Notes: generated by a model from the letters alone, not told the origin. Shown: positions 8,181-17,168, numbered from the stretch's first letter. The stretch: DNA of 42,098 bases from Nakamurella endophytica (GCF_014646215.1 NZ_BMNA01000021.1:1-42098), one strand, 5' to 3'. A program made the numbers and translations.

Positions 8181-9110
8181 TTGGCTCTCTTGAGGCGCAG
8201 ATCGCGCGGCCTCACAACCGAGACCGCGAAAACCAGGAACGGCGGGTCCAAGCCGCCGACGCACCAGGATGCCGCCGAAGGCGACGACGAGCCCGCCGAG
8301 CAGCAACAACCAGCGGTTCACCTCGGCGACGCGCCCACGCAGCCGACTACTGCAGCGTCCAAGGCAACGCGAGAATCAGTTGCAGCCAGACGACCGGTCA
8401 AGCCCAGCCGGGCGCCGCTGATCGTCGGCGGCCTGGTGATTGCAGCCATCACTACCGTCGTCGTCATCGGACTGATCATCAACGCACAGCAAGGCGAGGC
8501 CACGTCGACCTACGGGCCGTCGACCGAGTCAACGGCCACCCTCACGGCCGACGGCGTGATCACCGTGTCCAGCGCCGGCCACGTCCCCAGGGCCACCCTA
8601 GATGTCTACGTGGACCCACTATGCGAAGCCTGTGCGTTCTTCGAACAGCAATTCGGCCAAGAAATCAACGACAACGTTGACAACGGCGCCCTCGTCGTCC
8701 GATATCACATGCTCACCTTCCTCGACGGCAACTCTGCCTCCGGGAACTACTCGACCCGTGCCTCGGCAGCGCTAATGTGCATCGCTCGCGACGTCCGCAC
8801 CCGAGCCGGCGGATTTCGGTCCTACCTCGAGAGCCTGTTCGCAACACATACCCAACCACAGGACAAGGGCTCCACCGACTTGGCGAACGCACAGCTTGCA
8901 CAATTGGCGGTCAACAGCGGCGCCGGATCGTCCACAGCGTCCTGCATCACCTCCGGCGCCACCACAGCTTCTGCGAAAGCCGAGTCGACGGCAGGTCAGC
9001 GGCAACTCATCGCGGCGATCGGACGCAATTGGAGCACCCCCACCGTGCTTCAAGACGGCAAGCCAGTCAACATCAACACCAGAGGCTGGCTGACCAGCCT
9101 TGTCGATTGA
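8181..9110 (+). CDS. Membrane-anchored DsbA-like thiol oxidoreductase
   Basis: A 309-aa protein with a hydrophilic cytosolic N-terminus (1-76), one transmembrane helix (about 78-101) and an extracytoplasmic thioredoxin-fold domain. The active site is VDPLCEAC (C148xxC151), in the position of the CxxC of mycobacterial DsbA-like proteins, followed by FFEQQFG and an all-helical insert; the cis-Pro loop may be WSTPTV near the C terminus. The start is probably TTG 8181, because GGAGG sits five bases upstream, while the frame further upstream runs through the P450 gene. It precedes the cytochrome-c maturation genes and probably oxidises or isomerises envelope disulfides. Confidence 0.82.
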   Translation: MALLRRRSRGLTTETAKTRNGGSKPPTHQDAAEGDDEPAEQQQPAVHLGDAPTQPTTAASKATRESVAARRPVKPSRAPLIVGGLVIAAITTVVVIGLIINAQQGEATSTYGPSTESTATLTADGVITVSSAGHVPRATLDVYVDPLCEACAFFEQQFGQEINDNVDNGALVVRYHMLTFLDGNSASGNYSTRASAALMCIARDVRTRAGGFRSYLESLFATHTQPQDKGSTDLANAQLAQLAVNSGAGSSTASCITSGATTASAKAESTAGQRQLIAAIGRNWSTPTVLQDGKPVNINTRGWLTSLVD

Positions 9111-9223
9111 CGTCGTGGGCACCGCCCGGTGCGATACCCCGCAAGGGCCGATGGACACGGACTCAGCTGCCGTACGCGCTCCTCGAGATGTCATGTGCAG
9201 CCGCTGCGCCGCCCATCACCGCG

Positions 9224-9253
9224 TTGCCTGTGGCAATTCGGTTAAATTATAGG
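9224..9253 (+). promoter_or_regulatory. Candidate promoter with operator-like inverted repeat
   Basis: TTGCCT (9224-9229) and TATAGG (9248-9253) are spaced by 18 bp in an unusually AT-rich pocket. The -35 hexamer is inside an inverted repeat TTGCC-TGT-GGCAA (9224-9236), a plausible operator. It is the only clear promoter-like signal ahead of the tlpA-ccdA-resB genes. Confidence 0.45.
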
Positions 9254-9264
9254 AGTTGGCTACT

Positions 9265-9360
9265 ATGACGCGTGAATGTCAGTTCTTTCAGTTGAGGCCG
9301 AGTTGGACACGGGATCCTGGACATCACCGATGCGTAACCTCACCCCGAGTCCACGCGTGA
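9265..9360 (+). CDS. 31-aa leader ORF upstream of ccs genes
   Basis: A 31-codon frame beginning MTRECQFFQLRP and containing two Cys codons. ATG 9265 is preceded by AGGAG with a 9-base gap, the best translation signal in this region, and lies about five bases after the expected start site of the promoter at 9224-9253. It overlaps, in another frame, the beginning of the longer frame that runs into the TlpA-like protein. It may be a regulatory leader peptide, or the first part of a gene whose frame is broken; no homology is recognised. Confidence 0.35.
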   Translation: MTRECQFFQLRPSWTRDPGHHRCVTSPRVHA

Positions 9361-10361
9361 GGCGTACACATCGCGTCGCGTCGGTGTACGCCACGGGACA
9401 GGTCGCTTCAGCACGGGTTACCGGGCAGCGCCGCCGACGAGTCATCGCCGTGGTCCTGCTCACTCTGGCGCCCGTCGTAGCGCTTACGCACCTCCTCGAA
9501 CACCTGGGCGCCTGCCGATCGATGACCTCAAGGCCTGAACGTATCGACTGGCTGGCACGCGGCGCCCGTCGTACACATGCGCGGCGGAATCCGATCGGTC
9601 TGATCGATAAACAGGGTGCGACGAACTCGGCCGACTCCCTCACTCGCTCGGCATGCTCTTCAGCAGCGAACCGTCGACTACGTAGGGGTAGTGACGCGCT
9701 GGGTTTTCTTCGCGCGTCACGGGCGCCCCAACACCTGACCCGTCGCCGACTATCTGGATCCCCAGTCAGGTCGAACTACTGGACATTCCGACGCGCGCGC
9801 GCCGGACTCGCGCTGTGCATGATGTCACTCGTGACAGTAAGCTGCTCGGTGAACAACGCGCAGAGTCAGTCCTTTTCGTTTGTGTCCCCTGGAGGCCGGA
9901 CGGACTTGTCGTACCGCGTGGCGGATCGTCAACCGATCGGCGCGTTGAGCGGTCCTGGTCTGTTGGAGCCCGAGTCAACCATCGCGGTAGCCGACTATCC
10001 CGGCAAGGTGATCGTCCTGAATTTTTGGGGATCCTGGTGTGCACCGTGCCGCGCAGAGGCCGACGGGCTCAACCGTGCCTCGGCGCAACTAGCATCGAAG
10101 GGCGTGCAGTTCATCGGCGTGGACGTCAAAGACACCCGCGAGGGAGGCTCCGATTTTCACAAGTCGAAGCAAGTTCCCTATCCGTCAATCTTCGACCCAT
10201 CCATGCGCACGTTGCTGTCCCTGCAGGGCTACCCCGCCAGCGCGATCCCCTCAACGATAGTGCTCGATCGCAACCACCGGGTCGCTCACATCTGGTTGCT
10301 ACCGGTAACGGCCGAGAAGTTGGTTTCGGTTATCGAGCCGATCCTGGCGGAGACACATTGA
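9276..10361 (+). CDS. TlpA/ResA-like thioredoxin-fold lipoprotein, start unresolved
   Basis: The C-terminal 180 residues are a clear TlpA/ResA domain: VIVLNFWGSWCAPCRAEADG with the WCAPC active site, VDVKDTREGG, and the cis-Pro segment YPASAIPSTIVLD. Such proteins keep apocytochrome c thiols reduced, receiving electrons from CcdA, encoded next. A lipobox-like LVTVSC at about 9825-9843 suggests an outer-leaflet lipoprotein, but no ATG, GTG or TTG lies in frame at a suitable distance before it; the nearest ATG codons (9819, 9822) would give too short a signal. The open frame extends back to ATG 9276 and includes another hydrophobic stretch (VIAVVLLTLAPVVALTHLLE). Either this is an extended protein, or a frameshift has merged two genes. 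Confidence 0.75.
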   Translation: MSVLSVEAELDTGSWTSPMRNLTPSPRVRRTHRVASVYATGQVASARVTGQRRRRVIAVVLLTLAPVVALTHLLEHLGACRSMTSRPERIDWLARGARRTHARRNPIGLIDKQGATNSADSLTRSACSSAANRRLRRGSDALGFLRASRAPQHLTRRRLSGSPVRSNYWTFRRARAGLALCMMSLVTVSCSVNNAQSQSFSFVSPGGRTDLSYRVADRQPIGALSGPGLLEPESTIAVADYPGKVIVLNFWGSWCAPCRAEADGLNRASAQLASKGVQFIGVDVKDTREGGSDFHKSKQVPYPSIFDPSMRTLLSLQGYPASAIPSTIVLDRNHRVAHIWLLPVTAEKLVSVIEPILAETH

Positions 10362-10363
10362 CC

Positions 10364-11173
10364 ATGATCCCCGGGATCGCCTCCGTGCACGTCTCCGCCA
10401 GTGGCATCACGGATACTGTGTTGTCCGGTCCATTTGTCCTGGCGGCGATGCTGGCCTTCGCTGCTGGAGCCGTGTCGTTCGCCTCCCCGTGCTCCATCCC
10501 GCTCGTGCCGGGCTACCTGGCGTATCTCATCGGGCTTGTCGGCGCAGAATCAGCCGCATCGACGCCATCGGCGACAATTCGCGTCAGGGCGCGAGCGGTC
10601 CGCGCGACGGCGCTGTTCGTTGCCGGGTTCACCGCGATCTTCCTGGCGCAGACCGTGGCGGTCTTGAGTGTTGCCTGGGCTCTCCTCGTCAACAACGATG
10701 TCTTGATGCGCATTGGTGGAGTTGTCACCGTCGTGATGGGGCTAGCGCTGCTCGGCTTTATTCCTGTGCTGCAGCGGGAGAAGCGAGTGCATCTGCGGCC
10801 GACCGGACGCAACTTCGGGCCCCTGCTGCTGGGCGGCGCGTACGGGCTGGGATGGGTGGTGTGCATCGGTCCGACACTGGCCGGAGTAATTGCACTCGCA
10901 ACAGCCACCGACTGGGGTGGCTCCGCATGGCGCGGGCTCCTGCTCGTGCTCTTCTATTGTGCTGGCCTAGGAGTTCCCTTTCTGCTCCTGGCATTCGGAT
11001 TCGGGTGGGCGAGCAGCGGGTTGGCCGCTTTGCGGCGTCGCAGTCGCAGCATCCAACGGTTCGGCGGCGTGGCGATGATCGCGCTCGGCATCTTGATGGT
11101 CTCCGGCGTTTGGGGACAGTTCATAGCGTGGCTTCAGGTAGCAGTGTCCGGTAGCGGCGGGGTGTGGTTGTAA
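10364..11173 (+). CDS. ccdA: Cytochrome c biogenesis protein CcdA (DsbD-like)
   Basis: A 269-aa polytopic membrane protein that carries electrons from cytoplasmic thioredoxin across the membrane to ResA/TlpA. The two internal halves each hold a core Cys: FASPCSIPLVPGYLAYL near residue 44 and VVCIGPTLAGV near residue 168. Six to seven helices are apparent, as in CcdA. ATG 10364 follows the TlpA stop by two bases. A much longer frame opens at 9815 but runs antiframe through tlpA and was rejected. It is followed with no gap by resB, so the genes are co-transcribed. Confidence 0.92.
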   Translation: MIPGIASVHVSASGITDTVLSGPFVLAAMLAFAAGAVSFASPCSIPLVPGYLAYLIGLVGAESAASTPSATIRVRARAVRATALFVAGFTAIFLAQTVAVLSVAWALLVNNDVLMRIGGVVTVVMGLALLGFIPVLQREKRVHLRPTGRNFGPLLLGGAYGLGWVVCIGPTLAGVIALATATDWGGSAWRGLLLVLFYCAGLGVPFLLLAFGFGWASSGLAALRRRSRSIQRFGGVAMIALGILMVSGVWGQFIAWLQVAVSGSGGVWL

Positions 11174-12790
11174 ATGGTTTCGCAAACAAGCGCCGCCGAC
11201 GATGGCGCGGTGGCAACTACCGACCGTCCGGAGCCATCGCGTTCGCCAAGGCCAGCACAGACGGCGTTCGCGCTTGCTCGGAACATCTGGCGGCAACTGA
11301 CGAGTATGCGCACGGCACTCATCCTCTTGTTCTTGTTCGCCTTAGCCTCTTTGCCGGGGGCACTGCTTCCGCAGTGGAACCTCGACAGAGGCAAGACTGC
11401 GCAATTCATCATCGACCACCCGCGATGGGGGCGCTTGCTGGATGCGACTGGGTTCTTTTCAGTTTTCGGTTCCCCGTGGTATGCGGCCATTTACCTGTTG
11501 CTCTTCACCTCACTCGTTGGGTGTCTGGTTCCGCGGAGCGTGGAATTGACGCGTCAGCTGCGACGACCGCCGGTTGTCACGCCGCGCAACTTGGTCCGCA
11601 TGCCGCACTTTTTCGCCTTCACTACTAGCGCGACTCCGGACGATTCGGCAGCGAAAGCGACAGCCGTGCTGGGGCGACGCTGGCGGATCCGACGAGACGT
11701 CGAGGCCGACGGCGCCGTCACCATCTCTGCCGAACGCGGCTACCTGCGTGAGGTGGGCAACGTTGTGTTTCATCTGTCGTTACTGGGCTTGCTGGTGGCG
11801 GTCGCCGTCGGCAAACTCGTCGGCTACGAGGGCTCAATCATAGTCGACACGCAAAGCGGGTTCTGTTCGGTCGGCCCGGTGTCGTATGACAATTTCCGTC
11901 CTGGGATTCTGGTGGACGGCACGCAGATGTCGCCCTTCTGCGTCAACGTGGAAAACTTCCGTAGTGCCTACACGGCCCAGGGTCAGGCGTCCGAATTTGC
12001 GGCAACCATTCGATACCAGTCGGGTTCCGACGTGGGCACGGGGCGGTGGTCTTCGCGGGTGCTGCAAGTCAACGATCCGCTGCGTATCAGCGGCCAGCGC
12101 CTGTACCTACTCGGTCACGGCTTCACGCCGCACTTTCGTGTGAAATATCCCAGTGGAGCGGTACGGGACTATGCGCAACCTTTTCAGCCGATGGATTCCA
12201 CGTTGGTCTCACAAGGCGCTGTGAAAATCACGGACCCGCCGGATTGGAACGGAACGAGTCTGCTCACCCACCAACTGGCTCTGGTCGGTGTTTTCGCTCC
12301 GACGCAGCGAGTCAGTGGCGGGGTGATGACCTCCGTGTTTCCGGCTGCTCGCGATCCCGGCGTGGCCGTCCAGGTCTACCGAGGCGACCTGGGCTTGGAG
12401 ATCGGTCGCCCCCAGTCGGTCTTCGCTATCGACAGCGCCCAGGTCGCCAGCGGACTACTTGTGAAGGTGAAGCAGGGCAACCTTTCGCCGGGCCAGACTC
12501 TGACCCTCGACGACGGCACTGTCATAACCTTCACCGGGTACAACGAGTGGGTGAGCCTGCAGACGTCCTACGACCCAGGTCAGCTGGGCGCGTTGATCTC
12601 CGCGATCGCCCTGCTCGTCGGGCTGACTGTCTCTTTGACGATCAAGCGTCGGCGCGTGTGGTTTCGGTTTCGTGCGACGGCGGATGCAACAGGGGAGGCC
12701 CGCACGGATGTCGAGGTCGGGGGACTGGCCCGCACCGACGCCGCAGGCTACGGCGAAGAGTTCTCAAGGTTGGTGCGGCTGACCGTATGA
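11174..12790 (+). CDS. resB: Cytochrome c biogenesis protein ResB
   Basis: A 538-aa ResB/Ccs1 protein of system II cytochrome-c maturation. Helices occur near residues 43-60 (SMRTALILLFLFALASLPGA), 90-115 and 195-215, followed by a large extracytoplasmic domain and a last helix near 470-490, as expected. SLPGALLPQW after the first helix is a family signature. ATG 11174 begins directly after the CcdA stop. In the usual actinobacterial order ResB is followed by CcsA/ResC, with which it forms the haem export-ligation complex; here the coding capacity stops, and the next recognisable sequence is a broken MFS fragment. The function of this ResB therefore depends on a CcsA elsewhere, or the locus is inactive. 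Confidence 0.9.
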   Translation: MVSQTSAADDGAVATTDRPEPSRSPRPAQTAFALARNIWRQLTSMRTALILLFLFALASLPGALLPQWNLDRGKTAQFIIDHPRWGRLLDATGFFSVFGSPWYAAIYLLLFTSLVGCLVPRSVELTRQLRRPPVVTPRNLVRMPHFFAFTTSATPDDSAAKATAVLGRRWRIRRDVEADGAVTISAERGYLREVGNVVFHLSLLGLLVAVAVGKLVGYEGSIIVDTQSGFCSVGPVSYDNFRPGILVDGTQMSPFCVNVENFRSAYTAQGQASEFAATIRYQSGSDVGTGRWSSRVLQVNDPLRISGQRLYLLGHGFTPHFRVKYPSGAVRDYAQPFQPMDSTLVSQGAVKITDPPDWNGTSLLTHQLALVGVFAPTQRVSGGVMTSVFPAARDPGVAVQVYRGDLGLEIGRPQSVFAIDSAQVASGLLVKVKQGNLSPGQTLTLDDGTVITFTGYNEWVSLQTSYDPGQLGALISAIALLVGLTVSLTIKRRRVWFRFRATADATGEARTDVEVGGLARTDAAGYGEEFSRLVRLTV

Positions 12791-12904
12791 ATGCGGCCGG
12801 AGCGTGTTCGACGCAGGCTGCCCATCCACGACGACGCCGCGGAGCCCACCGGAGGGCAGGGCAGGCCCCTTACAACGCATATCTGCGGCCGATCGCGGTT
12901 GTCG

Positions 12905-13078
12905 CTGGGCTACGACTTCTCGCCACCGCCGCGCTGCTGCCGATGACCGTGCTCATCAGTCGTACTGATGGTGGCCATCGCGCCGCGGCTGATCGCGCGG
13001 CTGGCGCCAAGCCCCTGATCGTCGGTGGACTACTGGCCGTCGCCGCCGGGCCGCTCTGGTTGTCCTCCGCCCGATCCG
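12905..13078 (+). pseudogene. MFS transporter gene fragment (duplicate of 24368-25813)
   Basis: This stretch is nearly identical at the DNA level to the internal part of the intact MFS gene around 25255-25430, in the same orientation, starting at TGGGCTACGAC and ending near TTGTCCT. At least two single-base length differences break the frame: ATCAGTCGTACTG against ATCGTCGTGCTG, and GGCTGGCGCC against GGCTGGGCGCC. No start or remaining gene flanks it. It occupies the place where ccsA/resC would be expected. The rest of 12791-13105 holds nothing recognisable. Confidence 0.85.
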
Positions 13079-13105
13079 ATCGAGTCTGCCCCCCCGGGGC
13101 CGTCG

Positions 13106-14157
13106 TCAACGACTCGCCGAGGCAGGGCGACGGGCGCTGCTCGCGCCGACTCCTTTAAGCCAGTCGACGACATTCTGCTGCCGCGTCGACCGGTCGGTCG
13201 CCACGTCCAGCGGCGTGCCCTCGGCGTAGCCCGGGGTCCAGTCGATATCGGCCCCGGCCTCGAGCAGCCGCTCCGCGGCTCGACGCTGGGACGCGGCGCA
13301 GGCGTGCCAAAACGCCTGCGAGGCCGCGTCGCGTTCCGGCTCGTCGACAAGCAGACCTTACAACAGATCAAGCCGGCCCAGTGCGGCCGCATGCCCCAGC
13401 TTCTCGATACGCGCGCCCCGCTGGGCCAGCAGTTCCGCGACGTGCCAACACCCATACCCGATCGCGTTGTCCAACGGTGTCCCGATCGAGCCGCCGGGCA
13501 GCTGCATGTCCGCGCCGCCCTCGAGCAACGCCTGCGCGACATCGACGTCGTCGCTGCTGGCCGCCCAATGCAACGGGCTCTCCCCGCGTTCATCGTCATC
13601 GGCTCGCACGTTCGGGTCGGCGCCCCGCTCGATCAGTAGGCGCACCGCCTGTGGGCCGCGCGGGGTGTATCCCGGCCAGTCGGCACCACGTGCAGGAGAG
13701 TCCGGCCCCCATAGCCGGGCACCCGGTCACGGGCGAGGCTCGGTCGTGCGGCCAGCGCGCGTGTCAATGCCGTCAGGTCGCCCGCCCGCAGCGCAGACAC
13801 CGCCGAGTCGGCGCCGGTGTCGCGTGGCTCAGCGGTCACCTGCTGCAAAGCGATCACTCGCCCGTCCGCGACATTCACCATCGTCGCCGTTCCCTCCGCG
13901 ACGCCAACACCGGACACCAAGAACGTCGCATCATCACGGCGCGTCACCTTCACCGCGCGAAGCTCATCACGCGGTCGTTGGCCCTGGCGCAGGCGCAACA
14001 GCGCCATTACCTCTTCGCGGCCCGCGCACTCCCACGGGCTAGGCTCGACCGCTTTGAGCGTGACTTGCGGGTCCAACACCTGCTCCAGCGCGTCGAGATC
14101 ACCCCGCGTCCACGCCGCGAGGCCCTTCTCGATCGCTGCGTTCGCCGAGTCGTTCAC
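13106..14157 (-). pseudogene. SnoaL/NTF2-like plus ankyrin-repeat protein, disrupted
   Basis: The intact reading would be about 350 residues. An NTF2-like domain (MNDSANAAIEKGLAAWTRGD, then ALEQVLDPQVTLK) is followed by ankyrin repeats (RLLIERGADPNVRADDDERG, SPLHWAASSDDVDVAQALLE, AERLLEAGADIDWTPGYAEG). The frame breaks at 13683-13685, where one G seems lost from an expected GTGGTGGCC. After the shift the protein resumes DWPGYTPRGPQAVRLL. A TAA at 13358-13360 then interrupts the second frame after GRLDLL, yet coding resumes in the same frame (GLLVDEPERD) to a TGA at 13106. GTG 14157 overlaps the upstream stop (GTGA). A shift plus a nonsense codon favours genuine decay. Original role unknown; such proteins occur as stand-alone stress or toxin-like genes. 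Confidence 0.8.
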
Positions 14158-14468
14158 CGGATCGCGACCGCCGCCGCCTCTTTCAGAACCCGACGCAGCT
14201 CACGCAGCCCTGGCAGCGGTCGCCCGCCGGGATAGACCCGGCAGGCCAGCGCCGCCGTTCGGCCCGGCTCATCGAACAAGTCGCGGCCCTCGACCGTGAA
14301 CGTCGGCGAACCGAGGAAATGCATCTGTTCGGCCATCGCAGGGCTTTCAACCATGACCACCTCGAACGACTGCGACCCCAGGCCGATGTCGTCGAGCGCA
14401 CCACGCAACAGGGCGGCTGCGGCTTCCTCGTGAGGACAGTCCGCCAGGACAACCAGTTTAATCCGCAT
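14154..14468 (-). CDS. Small thioredoxin-fold protein, alkylmercury-lyase-like group
   Basis: A 104-aa cytosolic protein. MRIKLVVLADCPHEEAAAAL has one N-terminal Cys-Pro (C11) where thioredoxins have CxxC; the middle has MHFLGSPTFTVEGRDLF with the cis-Pro loop, and the end has ACRVYPGG. This is the pattern of small actinobacterial proteins annotated as thioredoxin family or alkylmercury lyase-like, which often sit near metal genes; no mercury-lyase catalytic residues can be claimed. The ATG at 14468 has GAGG upstream; an in-frame extension to 14555 is less likely. It overlaps the start of the decayed ankyrin gene and was presumably co-translated with it. The following 14469-14846 shows no gene, repeat or promoter I recognise. 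Confidence 0.65.
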   Translation of the reverse strand: MRIKLVVLADCPHEEAAAALLRGALDDIGLGSQSFEVVMVESPAMAEQMHFLGSPTFTVEGRDLFDEPGRTAALACRVYPGGRPLPGLRELRRVLKEAAAVAIR

Positions 14469-14846
14469 CACCACCTCATCCTCCGCGTCTTCGCCCGGAA
14501 TCGGAAGGCAGGCAACAGCAGCTGAGCAGCACACCCCGAACTCACCGCGTCGCACTCAAATGGGCCAAATCGGTGAGGGCCGGGGAAGCCAAATCACCTG
14601 CCGAACCCACCTGGCATACGGCCCAGCCGCAGTTACTGTGCGGCAAGCGGGATCTATTGGACCGATCGGCAAGCCGAGGGCACGTCGCCGCGGCCCAGCG
14701 CTTCGCCAGCCGTAACGGATCAGCGAGCCGCTTGGCACCCACGCCGCCGCTGTTGATCACCTCGACGGCCGGTGCACGTCGAATCGGGCGGCACGAAGCG
14801 CTGTCGACCGTCTCCTGGTGGCGGGGGGTACGGAGGGGCGACGGGA

Positions 14847-17117
14847 TCATCGCTGGTCCTGGTCGGGGCGTAGCCGGATGCGGCGCAGCAGTTGGGCGTT
14901 GGCGGCGACGATGATGGTGGAGGCGCTCATGAGGATGGCGCCGACGGCGGGGGCGAGGACGAATCCGATGGGTGCTAGGACGCCTGCGGCAAGAGGAACC
15001 GAGACCACGTTGTATCCGGTGGCCCAGGCCAGGTTTTGCCACATCTTGCGGTAGGAGGCGCGGGAGAGGGTGACCACTCCGACGACGGAACGGGGATCGT
15101 CGGAGGCGAGCACGACACCGGCGGATTCGATGGCCACATCGGTTCCGGCGCCGATGGCGATGCCGACGTCGGCGCGGGCGAGAGCTGGGGCGTCGTTGAC
15201 GCCGTCGCCGACCATGGCGACGGTGTGCCCGCGGGCTTGCAACTCGGCGACCTTCGAGTCCTTGTCGGCGGGTAGTACCTGAGCGAAGACGTCGTCGATG
15301 CCGATTTGGCCGGCCACGGTGTCGGCGACGGTGCGGGCGTCACCGGTGATCATGGCTGTGCGTACGCCGAGTTTGTGCAGCCGGTCGATCGCTTCGGCGG
15401 ATTCGGGTCGGATGCGGTCGTCCAGGGCCAGTGCGCCGGCGACGTGGCCGTCGCGCAGCACGTAGAGCACGGTGCTGCCCTGCGCGGCCCATTGGGCGGC
15501 CGCGGTGTGCACGGGTTCGGGGACGTGCCCGTCGGTGGTGTCCAGGACGGCAGGGCCCCCGACGGTGATGCGGGCACCGTCGACGTCAGCTTGCACGCCG
15601 CGGCCGGTGTGGGAAGCGAAGTTGGAGGCGGCCGGCAACGACCCGGCCGACCGGGCGGCGGCCACGATGGCGCGGGCGAGGGGATGTTCGCTGTCGGCCT
15701 CGGCGGCCCCGGCCTGGGCCAGTAGCTGGGCGGTGGCGGCCGGGTCCTGGTCCCCGGTGCTGGCGACGACGCCGGCGACGGCCGGTTGACCCGCTGTCAG
15801 GGTGCCGGTCTTGTCGAAGAGCACTACGTCGACCACCCGCATCTTTTCCAGCGCAAGCCGATCCTTGACCAGGATGCCGGCCTTGGCCGACACCGCCGTG
15901 GAGATGGCAATCACCAGCGGGATGGCCAAACCGAGGGCATGCGGGCAAGCGATGACCAGGACGGTGACGGTGCGTTCGACGGCCTCTTGCGGCTGGCCCA
16001 GCAGCATCCAGACGGCGAAGGTCACGACGGCGGCGCCGGCGGCGAAGTAGAACAGCACTGCGGCGGCCCGGTCGGCCAGAGCCTGGGCCCGGGATCGGGA
16101 CGACTGCGCCTGTTCGACCAACCGCCGGATACCGGCCAGCGCGGTGCCTTCACCGACAGCGTCGATGCGGACCCGGATCGCCGAGTCGGTGGCGACCGTG
16201 CCCGCCACCACGCGGTCGCCGGGTTCTCGCCGCACCGCCCGTGATTCGCCGGTGATCATCGACTCGTCCAGGTGCGCAAGGCCATCGACGACGACACCGT
16301 CGGCGGGGACCCGACCGCCGGAACGGACCAGCACGAGGTCGCCGGCGGCAAGCTCATCTAGGGCGACGGTGTGCACCTGCCCGGCGGCGTCAACCCGTTC
16401 AGCGTCGTCGGGCAGCAACGCCGCCAGAGCGTCCAACGCGCCGGAAGCCTGGCCCAGCGCCCGCATCTCAAGCCAATGACCGAGCAGCATGATGACCACC
16501 AGCAGGGCAAGCTCCCACCAGAAGTCCAGGTCCAACCCGCCGATCTTCAACGTCGTCGCGGCGGAGGAGACGAACGCCACGGTGATGGCCACCGCGATCA
16601 GCAGCATCATTCCGGGTTGCCGGGAACGGATCTCACCGACGGCGCCGGTCAAAAACGGCCAACCGCCGTAGACGAACACCGCGGTGCCGAATACCGGCGC
16701 CACCCACACCAACCCCGACGGGATGTGGTAGCCCAACAGGTCCGCGAACATGTGACTGCCCAGCACCGCCGGCACCGCCAGGACCAGCGACCACCAGAAC
16801 CGGTCCCGAAACTGCGCTGCATGATCGCCGTGCCCGCCGTGCCCGCCGTGCCCGCCGTGCCCGCCGTGGGCACTCTGTCCTGCATGACCGCGGTGGCCTG
16901 CCTGGCTTTGGTGCGTTGCGTCCGCGTGGTGGGCGGTGTGGTCGTGCCCGCCGTGTGGTGCTGCGGTCGGATGGCCGGCGTGTTCGCCGTGGCCGGTGGC
17001 GGTCAGGACGGGGTCCATGTCGCCGGTCGGTCGAACGGTGTCCGGTGGCGTTGTCACCGCTTTCGATGCGCCGCGCACGGTTCCTGAAGAGGTCGTCTGG
17101 TCAGGGTTCGATGCCAC
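14847..17117 (-). CDS. CopB-type heavy-metal P1B-ATPase (CPH motif)
   Basis: A 756-aa P-type ATPase. A His-rich N-terminus (residues 41-99, with [15 protein letters not shown] at the end) replaces HMA domains. The eight-helix P1B core has CPH at 391-393, TGES at 289-292, phosphorylation site DKTGT (D435), SEHP (H478), TGD (593) and GDGVND (637-642). A CPH motif with a His-rich tail marks the CopB/P1B-3-like group, which exports copper (Cu(II) or Cu(I)). GTG 17117 lies behind GAGAGGAGA. A CsoR-type box sits 33 bases upstream, so copper-induced expression is likely. It is a single gene, separate from the csoR-copA operon. The GGH run is encoded by the same 9-bp repeat as in the CzcD-like gene. 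Confidence 0.92.
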   Translation of the reverse strand: MASNPDQTTSSGTVRGASKAVTTPPDTVRPTGDMDPVLTATGHGEHAGHPTAAPHGGHDHTAHHADATHQSQAGHRGHAGQSAHGGHGGHGGHGGHGDHAAQFRDRFWWSLVLAVPAVLGSHMFADLLGYHIPSGLVWVAPVFGTAVFVYGGWPFLTGAVGEIRSRQPGMMLLIAVAITVAFVSSAATTLKIGGLDLDFWWELALLVVIMLLGHWLEMRALGQASGALDALAALLPDDAERVDAAGQVHTVALDELAAGDLVLVRSGGRVPADGVVVDGLAHLDESMITGESRAVRREPGDRVVAGTVATDSAIRVRIDAVGEGTALAGIRRLVEQAQSSRSRAQALADRAAAVLFYFAAGAAVVTFAVWMLLGQPQEAVERTVTVLVIACPHALGLAIPLVIAISTAVSAKAGILVKDRLALEKMRVVDVVLFDKTGTLTAGQPAVAGVVASTGDQDPAATAQLLAQAGAAEADSEHPLARAIVAAARSAGSLPAASNFASHTGRGVQADVDGARITVGGPAVLDTTDGHVPEPVHTAAAQWAAQGSTVLYVLRDGHVAGALALDDRIRPESAEAIDRLHKLGVRTAMITGDARTVADTVAGQIGIDDVFAQVLPADKDSKVAELQARGHTVAMVGDGVNDAPALARADVGIAIGAGTDVAIESAGVVLASDDPRSVVGVVTLSRASYRKMWQNLAWATGYNVVSVPLAAGVLAPIGFVLAPAVGAILMSASTIIVAANAQLLRRIRLRPDQDQR
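16832..16867. repeat. 9-bp tandem repeat, 4 copies (GGH codons)
   Basis: Four perfect copies of GCCCGCCGT on the plus strand, encoding Gly-Gly-His on the minus strand within the tail of the CopB-type ATPase. The unit is identical to the repeat at 3262-3315 in an unrelated transporter gene. Confidence 0.95.
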
Positions 17118-17149
17118 GTCCGTCTCCTCTCCCTCGCAATACCGGCAAC

Positions 17150-17168
17150 GGTACCCCCGGGGGGTACC
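17150..17168. promoter_or_regulatory. CsoR-type operator upstream of the CopB-type ATPase
   Basis: GGTACCCCCGGGGGGTACC is a near-perfect palindrome matching the actinobacterial CsoR pattern TACCCC-n-GGGGTA. It lies 33 bases upstream of the GTG of the CPH ATPase, where a bound repressor would block transcription until Cu(I) releases it. The rest of 17169-17536, between this box and the end of the L,D-transpeptidase B gene, shows no gene I can support. Confidence 0.75.

Noticed and set aside
9815..10363. Upstream extension of CcdA
   Set aside because: Out of frame through the TlpA domain; CcdA homology begins after ATG 10364.
14542..15042. 166-codon minus frame covering the gap before the thioredoxin-like gene
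   Set aside because: Mostly Arg/Pro/His-rich, overlaps the end of the CPH ATPase gene in another frame; no start signal or family.
16832..16867. Short tandem repeats considered as a CRISPR-like array
   Set aside because: Units are 9 bp with no spacers and lie inside a coding frame encoding GGH repeats.
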